From Acinetobacter bereziniae LMG 1003 = CIP 70.12 (GTDB lineage: Bacteria > Pseudomonadota > Gammaproteobacteria > Pseudomonadales > Moraxellaceae): a stretch of DNA of 64,000 nucleotides. Of the stretch, positions 41,886 through 50,724 are shown piece after piece. Under the pieces are notes generated by a model. That model was not told where the DNA came from. It ran no database searches and worked only from the letters and a program-made list of their open reading frames with translations. A program made the translations under genes and the position numbers. How positions within the stretch are numbered: position 1 is the stretch's first letter; every line of letters starts with the position of its first letter. Where the stretch lies: positions 1,997,669-2,061,668 of the forward strand of contig NZ_KB849756.1 in assembly GCF_000368925.1 (NCBI RefSeq), written 5' to 3'.

Positions 41886-43472
41886 ATGAACAAACTTATT
41901 AGTGCCGAACAAGCTGCAAAATTGATCATCGATGGCGACATTGTGACTGTCAGCTCATCAAGTGGTTTGGCTTGTCCAGATCATATTCTTTCTGCGATTG
42001 GAAAGCGCTATCAACACATTGCTCAGCCTAAAGACTTGACTTTGCTTCATCCTATTGCTGCTGGAGATTTGTATGGAATCAAAGGCATTGAGCATCTGGC
42101 GCAGACCGGGTTAATCAAAAAAGTCATTGCTGGCTCTTTTCCAAGTGGTCCATCCTCTTTACCCATGCCAGAGATATGGAAAATGATCGTCAATAACGAA
42201 ATAGCCGCATATAACGTTCCCAGTGGCATCATGTTTGACTTGCATCGCGATGTCGCGGCAAAACGTCCAGGTGTTTTAACAAAAGTTGGTTTTAATACTT
42301 TTGTAGACCCAGATTTACAAGGTTGTGCGATGAATGCAAAAGCTGAAGCTCAACCCATTGTAGAAAAGGTAAATTTTGCAGGTGAAGATTGGTTGTTCTT
42401 TCCAAACATCATTCCTAACGTTGCCATTATTCGAGCAACCACCGCCGATGAAAAAGGCAACCTATCTTTTGAACATGAAGGCGGTTTACTTGGCGCGCTC
42501 GATCAAGCACTTGCTGTTCGTAACAATGGTGGGATTGTCATTGTCCAAGTGAAACGTATGGTTCGCGCAGGCTCCATAAAGCCGCATCATGTGCATATCC
42601 CTTGTAATTTAGTGGATTATATCGTGGTTGCTCCTGACCAAATGCAAACCACACAAATCAGCTATGACCCAGCAATCAGTGGTGAAATTCAACAGCCAGA
42701 CTCAGTATTTGACATGACGCCTTGGGGAGCTGAAAAGGTCATTGCCCGTCGAGCTGCAATGCAAGTCGAAAAAGGTATGTCGGTGAATTTAGGTTTTGGA
42801 ATCTCTGCCAATGTCCCTCGGATTCTATTGGAAGAAGGTTATCACGATGAGGTGACTTGGTTGATTGAACAAGGAGCTGTGGGCGGAATGCCTTTACTCG
42901 ATTTTGCATTTGGTTGCGCTGTAAATGCCGATGCAATTATGCCATCGTCCGCACAATTTACTTATTTTCAAGGTGGTGGTTTTAACCTCTCTCTACTTTC
43001 TTTTTTACAAATTGATCGCGAAGGCAATGTGAATGTTTCGAAACTTCCTAGCAAGCCTTATCTAACAGCAGGTTGCGGTGGTTTTGTTGACATCACCACA
43101 CATGCGAAGAATATTGTTTTTTCTGGCTTTTTCACTGCTGGCGCAAAATTAACAGTGGGTGATGGTGCTTTAAAGATTTATCAGGAAGGCAAATCACGTA
43201 AATTGGTCAACAAAGTTGATCATGTCACTTTCAGTGGTCATATGGCTCTACAGCGAGGACAAAACATCCTTTATATCACTGAACGTTGTGTCATGAAATT
43301 AACGACAGAAGGTTTACTGATTACAGAAATTGCCCCAGGTATAGATTTAGAAAAAGATGTTCTCTCGCAAGCAGAATTCCCCCTACTCGTCTCTGATGAT
43401 TTAAAAATTATGAGACCCAGCTTATTTACAGATGCGGTTATGGGACTAGAGCTTAAGGAGTATACAGCATGA
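41886..43472 (+). CDS. Family I CoA-transferase (acetate/propionate CoA-transferase, YdiF-like)
   Basis: The 528-residue protein fuses both halves of a family I CoA-transferase. The N-terminal half contains VTVSSSSGLACPDH and GNLSFEHEGG. The C-terminal half has WLIEQGAVGGMP with the catalytic Glu328 that forms the glutamyl-CoA intermediate. Related enzymes move CoA between acetyl- or propionyl-CoA and short hydroxy- or keto-acids. Here it probably activates an acid made by the operon's dehydrogenases, with the acceptor unknown. It is the first gene behind the repressor-controlled promoter and overlaps the next gene by four bases. Confidence 0.88.
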   Translation: MNKLISAEQAAKLIIDGDIVTVSSSSGLACPDHILSAIGKRYQHIAQPKDLTLLHPIAAGDLYGIKGIEHLAQTGLIKKVIAGSFPSGPSSLPMPEIWKMIVNNEIAAYNVPSGIMFDLHRDVAAKRPGVLTKVGFNTFVDPDLQGCAMNAKAEAQPIVEKVNFAGEDWLFFPNIIPNVAIIRATTADEKGNLSFEHEGGLLGALDQALAVRNNGGIVIVQVKRMVRAGSIKPHHVHIPCNLVDYIVVAPDQMQTTQISYDPAISGEIQQPDSVFDMTPWGAEKVIARRAAMQVEKGMSVNLGFGISANVPRILLEEGYHDEVTWLIEQGAVGGMPLLDFAFGCAVNADAIMPSSAQFTYFQGGGFNLSLLSFLQIDREGNVNVSKLPSKPYLTAGCGGFVDITTHAKNIVFSGFFTAGAKLTVGDGALKIYQEGKSRKLVNKVDHVTFSGHMALQRGQNILYITERCVMKLTTEGLLITEIAPGIDLEKDVLSQAEFPLLVSDDLKIMRPSLFTDAVMGLELKEYTA

Positions 43473-44254
43473 ATAGATCATCTGGTTCAGTCAGCCTCCG
43501 TTTTGAAAATTCGATTGCTATCGTCCAATTAGAGCGACCTGAAAAATTGAATGCTCTCACGCCTGAAATGCTAGATCAGCTTGATGATATTGCAAAGTCT
43601 CTTGATCAACGAACAGATATTATAGCCGCCATTATTACGGCGACTGGTGATCGTGCCTTTTGTGTAGGTGCTGATATTCATGTCTGGGCAGAGCTAAAAC
43701 CGCTGGATATGTGGCGTCATTGGACCAGAAAAGGACACCAAGTTTTCGATTTATGGGCTCGATTACGTTTTCCTGTGATTGCAGCGATCAATGGTCATGC
43801 TTTTGGTGGTGGATTAGAGCTATTAGCGACTGCGGATATTCGAGTCAGTGACCCAAATGCCACATTTGCTTTGCCAGAAACAGGCATCGCGACATGCCCA
43901 GGTTGGTCTGGAACACAACGTCTAGTTCGTTTAATCGGTGCAAGTTCGGTTAAATATCTCGCAATGACAGGAAGAAAAATGAATGCTGAACAAGCACTTA
44001 AACAAGGCTTAATTCAAGAGATTAGTCATTCAGGAGAGGTTTTAGCCTGTGCTCTACAGATCGCCGAAGAAATAGGACGAAAAGCTCCGATTTCCATACA
44101 ACTAACAAAACAACTTATTGATGCAGGTGAAGGTCATCATTTGGCAGCTGTTTTGGAAGGAATGGCGGGAGCACTTGCCGCAACAACTGAAGATGCAAAA
44201 GAAGGTTTAGCAAGCTTTAGTGAACGTCGTTCCGCAGACTATAAAGGAAGATGA
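43469..44254 (+). CDS. Enoyl-CoA hydratase/isomerase family protein
   Basis: The 261-residue crotonase-fold protein has the oxyanion-hole segments AFCVGADIHVW and INGHAFGGGLELLATADIRV. Both hydratase glutamates are present (E117 in GGGLELL and E137 in ALPETGI), so water addition to an enoyl-CoA is likely rather than isomerisation only. It starts inside the end of the CoA-transferase gene (ATGA overlap), which implies that the two act in series: CoA activation, then hydration or a related crotonase reaction. Confidence 0.9.
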   Translation: MNRSSGSVSLRFENSIAIVQLERPEKLNALTPEMLDQLDDIAKSLDQRTDIIAAIITATGDRAFCVGADIHVWAELKPLDMWRHWTRKGHQVFDLWARLRFPVIAAINGHAFGGGLELLATADIRVSDPNATFALPETGIATCPGWSGTQRLVRLIGASSVKYLAMTGRKMNAEQALKQGLIQEISHSGEVLACALQIAEEIGRKAPISIQLTKQLIDAGEGHHLAAVLEGMAGALAATTEDAKEGLASFSERRSADYKGR

Positions 44255-44255
44255 A

Positions 44256-45770
44256 ATGAAATTCTTAAACTTAGAGCGTCATGCACCTGTGATTAAACAA
44301 CCTTATCAAGGTCGTATGTTGATTGATGGCGAACTGTGTATCTCACAACAAGGAAAAATAACTGAACGAAAAAGCCCTGCTCATGATGTCATTGTCGGCA
44401 TTTATCCTGACGCTTGTCGCGAAGATGCTTTACGTGCCGTAGACGCCGCCCGTAAAGCATTTGATCAGGGTACATGGTCAAGTCGATCTGGCAGTGAACG
44501 CGCAGATCTATTGATACGAGTTGCTGAAGGCATAGCAAATCGTATTGAAGAAATGGCATTGATTGAAAGTTTAGAAACAGGCAAACCTCTGACGCAAGCA
44601 CGCAGTGAAGTTTCTGGTTGTGTGGATTTATGGAAATATGCAGCTGCACTGGCAAGAACCCTGCATGGTGAAAGCTATAATAATTTAGGTAACTCAACGC
44701 TTGGCATAGTTGTACGTCAACCGATTGGTGTGGTTGCAATGATCACGCCATGGAATTTCCCCATTTGGATTCTCAGCCAAAAATTACCTTTTGCTTTAGC
44801 AGCAGGATGTACAGCTGTGATCAAACCAAGTGAACTCACCAATGGTACGACCTTAATCCTCGGTGAAATTTTACTTGAAGCAGGTTTACCTCAAGGGGTA
44901 GTAAATATTGTCACGGGCTTAGGTCCAACTGTTGGTGAACCACTGATTAACCATCCTGATATAGACATGGTTTCCTTCACTGGTTCTACACGTGTGGGAC
45001 GTCATATTGCAGCAGAAGCTGGGCGTTCATTAAAGAAAGTCTCTCTTGAACTTGGGGGCAAAAATCCACAAATTATTTTCCCAGATTGTAATTGGGAAGC
45101 TGCTGTCGATGCTGTGGTATTTGGTGTCTATTTCAATGCAGGTGAATGTTGCAATAGTGGCAGTCGAATTTTAGTCCATGCAGACATTGCTGAACGTTTC
45201 ACACAAGCAGTGATTGACCGTTCTAAGCAGGTACCTGTTGGTGACCCACTACACCCCGATGTAAAAGTTGGTGCAATTACGAGTGAAACTCAACTCAACA
45301 TTATCGAAACAGCGATAAAAAATGCAAAAGCAGAAGGTGCCACGATACGCTTTGGCGGAGAACGTATTCCAACAACCGCAGGTATGTATTTCCAGCCAAC
45401 CATTATTACAAATGTTGAACCGAGTATGTCCATCGCCCATGAAGAAGTGTTTGGTCCTGTATTATCGATACTCAACTTCAGCACAATCGAAGAGGCAATC
45501 ACAATTGCCAATCAAACCAGTTACGGACTCTCTGCCGCAGTTTGGAGCAAAGATATTGATATTTGCTTACGAGCAGCAAAAGGTATTCATGCAGGAACCA
45601 TCTGGATCAATAACTTTCTCGAAGGTTTTCCAGAACTTCCTTTTGGTGGATTTAAAGCATCAGGTATTGGTCGCGAATTAGGTCTCAATGCCGTAGAAGA
45701 TTATACAGAACAGAAAACCATTCAATTACATATCGGAGAAAGAACTCATTGGTGGCTTACTCAGTCTTAG
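44256..45770 (+). CDS. NAD(P)-dependent aldehyde dehydrogenase
   Basis: The 504-residue protein is a standard aldehyde dehydrogenase. It has the nucleotide-binding region TPWNFPIWILSQKLPFALAA and FTGSTRVG, the general base E265 in LELGGKNPQ, and the catalytic Cys at about residue 299 in NAGECCNSGSR. The start at 44256 follows the hydratase stop by one base and has AAGGAAG ahead of it; an upstream in-frame start inside the hydratase gene is unlikely. Substrate is unknown. It resembles betaine-aldehyde/gamma-aminobutyraldehyde-type enzymes by length. Confidence 0.92.
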   Translation: MKFLNLERHAPVIKQPYQGRMLIDGELCISQQGKITERKSPAHDVIVGIYPDACREDALRAVDAARKAFDQGTWSSRSGSERADLLIRVAEGIANRIEEMALIESLETGKPLTQARSEVSGCVDLWKYAAALARTLHGESYNNLGNSTLGIVVRQPIGVVAMITPWNFPIWILSQKLPFALAAGCTAVIKPSELTNGTTLILGEILLEAGLPQGVVNIVTGLGPTVGEPLINHPDIDMVSFTGSTRVGRHIAAEAGRSLKKVSLELGGKNPQIIFPDCNWEAAVDAVVFGVYFNAGECCNSGSRILVHADIAERFTQAVIDRSKQVPVGDPLHPDVKVGAITSETQLNIIETAIKNAKAEGATIRFGGERIPTTAGMYFQPTIITNVEPSMSIAHEEVFGPVLSILNFSTIEEAITIANQTSYGLSAAVWSKDIDICLRAAKGIHAGTIWINNFLEGFPELPFGGFKASGIGRELGLNAVEDYTEQKTIQLHIGERTHWWLTQS

Positions 45771-45793
45771 TGAAAAGTTTGTTTAAGTTAAAA

Positions 45794-45807
45794 TTGGAAC
45801 GTTCCAA
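45794..45807. promoter_or_regulatory. LacI-type operator 5, internal to the operon
   Basis: The perfect TTGGAACGTTCCAA lies in the 49-base gap between the aldehyde dehydrogenase and SDR genes, 12 bases before the SDR start codon. A possible -10 (TAAAAT) overlaps its left end, but the -35 is poor. It may control an internal promoter or act as a roadblock. Confidence 0.8.
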
Positions 45808-45819
45808 AAAGGAAAAATA

Positions 45820-46605
45820 ATGAAAAGGATTTCAGATATTAAATCGCGACCATTAGCACTCATTACAGGTGGACGTAGAGGAATTGGTGCCTCAGTGGTG
45901 ATGCAGTTGGCAAGTGAAGGTTTCGATATTGTGTTCACCTGTCGTCATGAAGACGCTAAAAGCACAGCCTTGTGTGCTGAGGTTGAATCTGTTGGAGGAA
46001 AAGCGCTGGCAATTGCCAGCGAACTAGAAAACTTGGAAGCACAACAGCAACTGATCGATAAAGTCATCGCCTGGGGAGGAAAAATAGATTGTCTGGTCAA
46101 TAACGCAGGCATTGGCTCACCGTGTCGTGGTGATTTACTGGCAATGCAACCAGAAGCATTTGATTTGGTGATCAATACAAATTTAAGAGGGACATTTTTC
46201 TTCACCCAACTCGTGGCCAAGCATATGCTCTCAGTCCCCTCTCAGCATCCTCGGAGCATTATCACAATTTCCAGTGTCAGTGCTGAAATGGCATCACCTG
46301 AGCGAGGTGAATATTGCTTATCCAAAGCTGCATTGGCAATGAGTACCAAACTTTTCGCATTGCGTTTAGCCGCAGCCAATATTGGTGTATTCGAAATTCG
46401 TCCTGGTGTTATACGAACTGATATGACCGCTGGTGTTGCCAACAAATACGAAGAACGCTTCAAAAATGGTCTTGTTCCAATGGCGCGCTGGGGAGAAACC
46501 GAAGATATCGCTGTTGCCGTCAGCAGCCTAGCCTCAGGCAAATTAAATTTTTCTACTGGCTCCGTCATCAATATTGATGGTGGTCTTTCAATTCCTACTT
46601 TCTGA
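45820..46605 (+). CDS. SDR-family dehydrogenase/3-ketoacyl reductase-like
   Basis: This 261-residue classical short-chain dehydrogenase has the cofactor motif TGGRRGIG (residues 16-23), NNAGIG, and the catalytic Ser-Tyr-Lys set (S151/S152, Y165, K169 in YCLSK). Arg residues in the first loop (GGRRG) and CRHED after strand 2 suggest NADP(H) is possible. It has its own operator just upstream. It may oxidise or reduce a hydroxyl of the sugar-derived or acyl-CoA intermediate. Confidence 0.9.
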   Translation: MKRISDIKSRPLALITGGRRGIGASVVMQLASEGFDIVFTCRHEDAKSTALCAEVESVGGKALAIASELENLEAQQQLIDKVIAWGGKIDCLVNNAGIGSPCRGDLLAMQPEAFDLVINTNLRGTFFFTQLVAKHMLSVPSQHPRSIITISSVSAEMASPERGEYCLSKAALAMSTKLFALRLAAANIGVFEIRPGVIRTDMTAGVANKYEERFKNGLVPMARWGETEDIAVAVSSLASGKLNFSTGSVINIDGGLSIPTF

Positions 46606-46613
46606 GAAATACC

Positions 46614-48254
46614 ATGAAATATGATTATATTATTGTAGGCGGTGGCTCAGCGGGATGTGTGTTAGCCAATCGTCTTAGTGAAGACCCATCTATAAACGTT
46701 CTGCTCTTGGAAGCAGGGGGTGAAGATAAACATCCGCTTTATAGTATGCCTGCTGGTTTTGCAAAAATGACCAAAGGTCGTGGGTCATGGGGCTGGAGTA
46801 CAGTTCCTCAGAAGCACCTGAACAATAGAGTTTTACGTTTTACTCAAGGCAAAGTCATTGGTGGCGGTTCATCGGTCAATGCGCAAATATATACACGTGG
46901 CGCAGCGGCTGACTATGATGAATGGGCAACGGAATGTGGTGCAAAAGGTTGGTCTTATGCCGATGTTCTACCTTATTTTAAACGCGCAGAAAACAATGAA
47001 CGCTTTGCCAATCGCTACCACGCTTATGGTGGACCTTTAGGGGTTTCCAATCCAGTAAGCCCTTTGCCTATTTGTGAAGCTTTCTTTCAAGCGGGTCAAG
47101 AGTTAGGTATTCCTTTTAATCCCGATTTTAACGGTGAAAAGCAAGAAGGTTTAGGTCATTACCAACTGACTCAGTTACATGCAAAACGATCGTCAACCTC
47201 AACAGCCTATCTTCGTCCTGTACAGCATCGGAGTAATTTAACCGTACTTTTAGATGCATTTACCCAACGCATCATACTGTCAGATAAAAGAGCCATAGCA
47301 GTAGAAGTGATTCATCCAGAAGCAGCTAAATCTGGTATGTATTATGCGGAAAGGGAAATTATTATCAGTAGTGGCGCGATAGGCTCACCGAAATTATTGA
47401 TGCAATCGGGTATTGGACCCGCCGATCACCTACGTGATGTAGGCATTGAGCTAAAACATCATTTGTCAGGGGTTGGTGCGAATTTCCAAGATCATTTAGA
47501 CCTATTTGTAATCGCCGAATGTACAGGCAATCATACCTATGATGCCTATTCCTCACCATTTTTAGCAGCTTGGGCAGGTTTGCAATATCTGTTACTCAAA
47601 AAAGGACCAGTTGCATCCAGCCTTTTTGAAACAGGCGGTTTTTGGTATGCCGACGAAACAGCACGCTCTCCCGATATTCAACTTCATTTAGGTTTGGGTT
47701 CTGGAATTGAATCAGGGGTTGAGCATATGACCAATCCGGGAGTGACGCTTAACTCTGCTCTCTTGAGACCTCGCTCTCGAGGCACTGTTAGGCTTGCGAA
47801 TGCCAACCCATCTAGTGCACCTCTTATTGACCCTAATTATTGGGCAGATCCTTATGACAGAGAAATGTCAATGAAAGGACTACGTTTGGCACGAGAAATA
47901 CTCAGTCAACCAGCACTCAAACGCTTTGTTCTAGAAGAAAAACTTCCTGGAAATTCTAAAGTCACAGATCAACAGTTGTTTGAATATGCCTGTGCAAATG
48001 CAAAAACAGATCATCACCCTGTTGGGACATGCCGAATCGGAAATGGGAATGATGCTGTGGTTTCAAGTGATCTGAAAGTCCATGGTATTGATGGTTTAAG
48101 AATCGTGGATGCATCTGTCATGCCACGGGTTCCAAGCTGTAACACCAATGCACCAACCATCATGATTGCTGAAAAAGCGGCTGATCTCATTTTAGGAAAA
48201 ACATTGCACATCACGGATAAAGCTCATGAAAATACGATTGCCTTCACTGAATGA
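46614..48254 (+). CDS. GMC-family FAD-dependent oxidoreductase (choline dehydrogenase-like)
   Basis: The 546-residue flavoprotein has the FAD dinucleotide motif VGGGSAGCVLANRLSED (about residues 7-23) and GMC signature 1 GKVIGGGSSVNAQIYTRG. Signature 2 is SSGAIGSPKLLMQSGIGP, and the C-terminal active-site region is HHPVGTCRIG with NTNAPTIMIAEKAA. The closest well-known relatives oxidise primary alcohols such as choline, so the physiological substrate may be an alcohol passed on to the aldehyde dehydrogenase of the same operon. No signal peptide is present. Confidence 0.9.
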   Translation: MKYDYIIVGGGSAGCVLANRLSEDPSINVLLLEAGGEDKHPLYSMPAGFAKMTKGRGSWGWSTVPQKHLNNRVLRFTQGKVIGGGSSVNAQIYTRGAAADYDEWATECGAKGWSYADVLPYFKRAENNERFANRYHAYGGPLGVSNPVSPLPICEAFFQAGQELGIPFNPDFNGEKQEGLGHYQLTQLHAKRSSTSTAYLRPVQHRSNLTVLLDAFTQRIILSDKRAIAVEVIHPEAAKSGMYYAEREIIISSGAIGSPKLLMQSGIGPADHLRDVGIELKHHLSGVGANFQDHLDLFVIAECTGNHTYDAYSSPFLAAWAGLQYLLLKKGPVASSLFETGGFWYADETARSPDIQLHLGLGSGIESGVEHMTNPGVTLNSALLRPRSRGTVRLANANPSSAPLIDPNYWADPYDREMSMKGLRLAREILSQPALKRFVLEEKLPGNSKVTDQQLFEYACANAKTDHHPVGTCRIGNGNDAVVSSDLKVHGIDGLRIVDASVMPRVPSCNTNAPTIMIAEKAADLILGKTLHITDKAHENTIAFTE

Positions 48255-49404
48255 AAAAATGCTTGAACTGTATACATTGAAATATGCACAGTCCCCTTTT
48301 GCATCACCTGCCAAAGGGACCATGAATCGGATTGTCTACGCTGCTGCACATGTCGTCGTGCAACCGATGAAGTCTGGAAATCCTTGGAATGAGACGCTCT
48401 CAATCGATTGGGATAAAACATTGGCATTTCGTGAATATTTATGGCGTTTAGGCTTTAGAGTTGCGGAAGCTATGGATACCGCCCAACGTGGGATGGGGTT
48501 GAGCTGGGAAGAATCTGCTGAGCTGATTACTCGCAGTGCAGCACATGCAAAAACAATTCCTGGAGCAATGCTCAGCTGTGGCGTGGGTACAGATCAATTA
48601 AACTTTAATGCTGAAACCACCATAGATGATGTTCTTCAAGCATATAGAGCTCAATTTGAAGTTGTAAATCGGGCGGGTGTCAGTGCAATTTTAATGGCGA
48701 GTCGAGCTTTGTGTGCAACTGCAAAAAGTGCTACAGACTATCGCAAGGTATATTCAACATTACTACAAGAAGCCAAAGACAAAGTAATTTTACATTGGCT
48801 TGGTGAAGCTTTTGACCCAAGTCTACATGGCTATTGGGGCAGTACGGATATTCCCACAGCGATGGACACTGTTTTATCCATCATCGAAGCAAATATCAAC
48901 AAAGTAGATGGCATCAAGATTTCCCTCTTGGAGGCAAAATGGGAAATTGAACTACGTCGTCGTTTACCTCAAGGTGTAAAGCTTTATACAGGAGATGATT
49001 TTAATTTTGGTGAATTAATCGCAGGAGATGGTGAGCGTTTTTCGCATGCCTTACTTGGAATTTTTGATCCAATCGCACCTGTTGCTGCTCATGCACTGGT
49101 CGCCTTAGCAAACGGTGATCTCCAACACTACCAAGAAATTATCCAGCCAACCGTACAACTTTCCAGAGAAATTTTCTGTGCGCCTACGCGCTATTACAAA
49201 GCAGGCATTGTGTTTTTGGCTTGGCTAAATGGTCACCAAGATCACTTCAGCATGTTAGGAGGAATGCAATCTGCACGAAGCATGCCCCATTACTGCACAA
49301 TTTTTCGTTTAGCAGATCAAGCTGGAGCACTGATCAAGCCAGATTTAGCCATTCAGCGCATGAAACAATTTTTAGCGGTCTATGGTGGCATCGAAGCCGA
49401 ATAG
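48226..49404 (+). CDS. DUF993 / dihydrodipicolinate synthase-like aldolase
   Basis: The 392-residue protein resembles the DUF993 group of the DHDPS/NAL superfamily. A Schiff-base lysine is recognisable at K231 in KVDGIKISLL. Downstream, YTGDDFNFGELIAGDG and ALLGIFDPIAPVAAHAL correspond to barrel strands 7-8 of DHDPS, so a retro-aldol reaction is likely. The family has no firmly assigned substrate that I know of. Its start overlaps the GMC gene by 29 bases; an in-frame ATG at 48259 would remove the overlap but neither start has a good binding site. Confidence 0.75.
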   Translation: MKIRLPSLNEKMLELYTLKYAQSPFASPAKGTMNRIVYAAAHVVVQPMKSGNPWNETLSIDWDKTLAFREYLWRLGFRVAEAMDTAQRGMGLSWEESAELITRSAAHAKTIPGAMLSCGVGTDQLNFNAETTIDDVLQAYRAQFEVVNRAGVSAILMASRALCATAKSATDYRKVYSTLLQEAKDKVILHWLGEAFDPSLHGYWGSTDIPTAMDTVLSIIEANINKVDGIKISLLEAKWEIELRRRLPQGVKLYTGDDFNFGELIAGDGERFSHALLGIFDPIAPVAAHALVALANGDLQHYQEIIQPTVQLSREIFCAPTRYYKAGIVFLAWLNGHQDHFSMLGGMQSARSMPHYCTIFRLADQAGALIKPDLAIQRMKQFLAVYGGIEAE

Positions 49405-49414
49405 ACATTTTTAA

Positions 49415-49437
49415 GAGGAGTAGAAACTCCTCCTTTT
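49415..49437 (+). terminator. Possible attenuator hairpin inside the operon
   Basis: GAGGAGT/ACTCCTC around a four-base loop is followed by CCTTTTCCC. It lies between the DUF993 gene and the sugar symporter gene. The U-tract is weak, so partial termination or mRNA-end stabilisation is more likely than full termination. Confidence 0.45.
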
Positions 49438-49460
49438 CCCTCAAAAATAGGAAAATACAC

Positions 49461-50696
49461 ATGGACGTAAATAACAATACCATGATCAATAGCCCAGTTA
49501 GCTATCCAAAGTCTGCCACGAGGATTGCATTTATATTAATCACCAGCCTGTTTTTCATGTGGGGATTATCACATGGCTTACTGGATGTTTTAAACAAACA
49601 CTTTCAAGACTCATTGCATGTGACCAAAGCCCAGTCAGGGTTTGTTCAAGCTGCCTATTATGGCGCGTATTTTCTAATCGCACTTCCGATTGGCTTATTT
49701 ATGGAACGTTTTGGATATAAAGCAGGTATCCAAGTTGGCTTAGGTCTATTTGCATTAGGTGCATTGCTGTTTATTCCTGCCACAAATGCTGCCGTATTCG
49801 GTATGTTCCTCTTCGCACTGTTTATACTGGCTTGTGGTTTGGGTTGCTTAGAAACTGCTGCAAATCTTTATGCTTCTATATTAGGCGAACCTGAACATGC
49901 GGAAAGACGTTTGAATTTCGCACAATCTTTTAACGGATTAGGGGTCTTTATTGGTCCCTTAATTGGTGGCGCTTTATTCTTCGCACCTTCAATTTCCTTA
50001 GGACAACTTTCACTTAATCCCGTCATGTTCACTTATGTTTGTTTAGCATTTGTGGTGGTCATTATGATGATCATTTTTGCAAAAACACCTCTTCCTGAAG
50101 TACAAGTAAGCAAACAACTCACTGACCAGCACAATCAAGCTCGCTCTATTTGGTCATTCCCGAATTTTACAGGTGCACTCGTTGCACAGTTTGCATGGAT
50201 TGCAGCCCATGTCGGTATTTGTTCGTTCTTTATCAATTTTGCAATTGATCATTGGGCTGGGCTTAGTCCTCAAAAAGCGTCCTTTTTACTCTCAGTTGGC
50301 TTGATTGTATTTATGATTGGGCGCTTTGTAAGCACATTTTTCATGCGTTTTTTCGCTCCAGTCAGCATGTTGATTAGCTATGCGGTGATCAATGTCATTT
50401 TATGTGCAGTGGTTGTTTCAGGTTTGTCTGTTGTGTCTATTTATGCCCTGATTCTTTCCTTCTTCTTTTCCTCAATTATGTATCCCACTATCTTTGCAAT
50501 GGGGGTAAAAAACTTAGGCTCACATACCAAAAAAGCCGGTTCATTTTTAGTCATGACCTTAGTTGGAGGAGCGATTTCCCCCTATTTCATGGGTTTAATT
50601 GCAGACCTAAAAAACATTCAATTGGCTTTTATCATTCCAACCTTTTGCTTTGCAGCGATCGGGGTATATGCATGGCTTCAAAACAAAGCGCAATGA
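49461..50696 (+). CDS. FucP-type sugar:H+ symporter (MFS)
   Basis: The 411-residue transporter with 12 predicted helices has the FucP hallmark FFMWGLSHGLLDVLNKHFQ, in which D42 corresponds to the proton-coupling Asp of L-fucose permease. The loop 2-3 motif is ERFGYKAGIQVG, and TAANLYASILGEPEHAERRLN matches sugar MFS carriers. This is direct support for a sugar substrate of the operon. I place the start at 49461, where AGGA lies eight bases upstream; a longer frame overlapping the previous gene is unlikely to be used. Confidence 0.9.
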   Translation: MDVNNNTMINSPVSYPKSATRIAFILITSLFFMWGLSHGLLDVLNKHFQDSLHVTKAQSGFVQAAYYGAYFLIALPIGLFMERFGYKAGIQVGLGLFALGALLFIPATNAAVFGMFLFALFILACGLGCLETAANLYASILGEPEHAERRLNFAQSFNGLGVFIGPLIGGALFFAPSISLGQLSLNPVMFTYVCLAFVVVIMMIIFAKTPLPEVQVSKQLTDQHNQARSIWSFPNFTGALVAQFAWIAAHVGICSFFINFAIDHWAGLSPQKASFLLSVGLIVFMIGRFVSTFFMRFFAPVSMLISYAVINVILCAVVVSGLSVVSIYALILSFFFSSIMYPTIFAMGVKNLGSHTKKAGSFLVMTLVGGAISPYFMGLIADLKNIQLAFIIPTFCFAAIGVYAWLQNKAQ

Positions 50697-50724
50697 GTTT
50701 CGACCGAACACTGGACAGTAAAAT

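Noticed and set aside
49700..49712. TGGAACGTTTTGG inside the symporter gene, resembling the LacI-type operator
   Set aside because: Only one half matches and it lies in coding sequence; no palindrome is formed.
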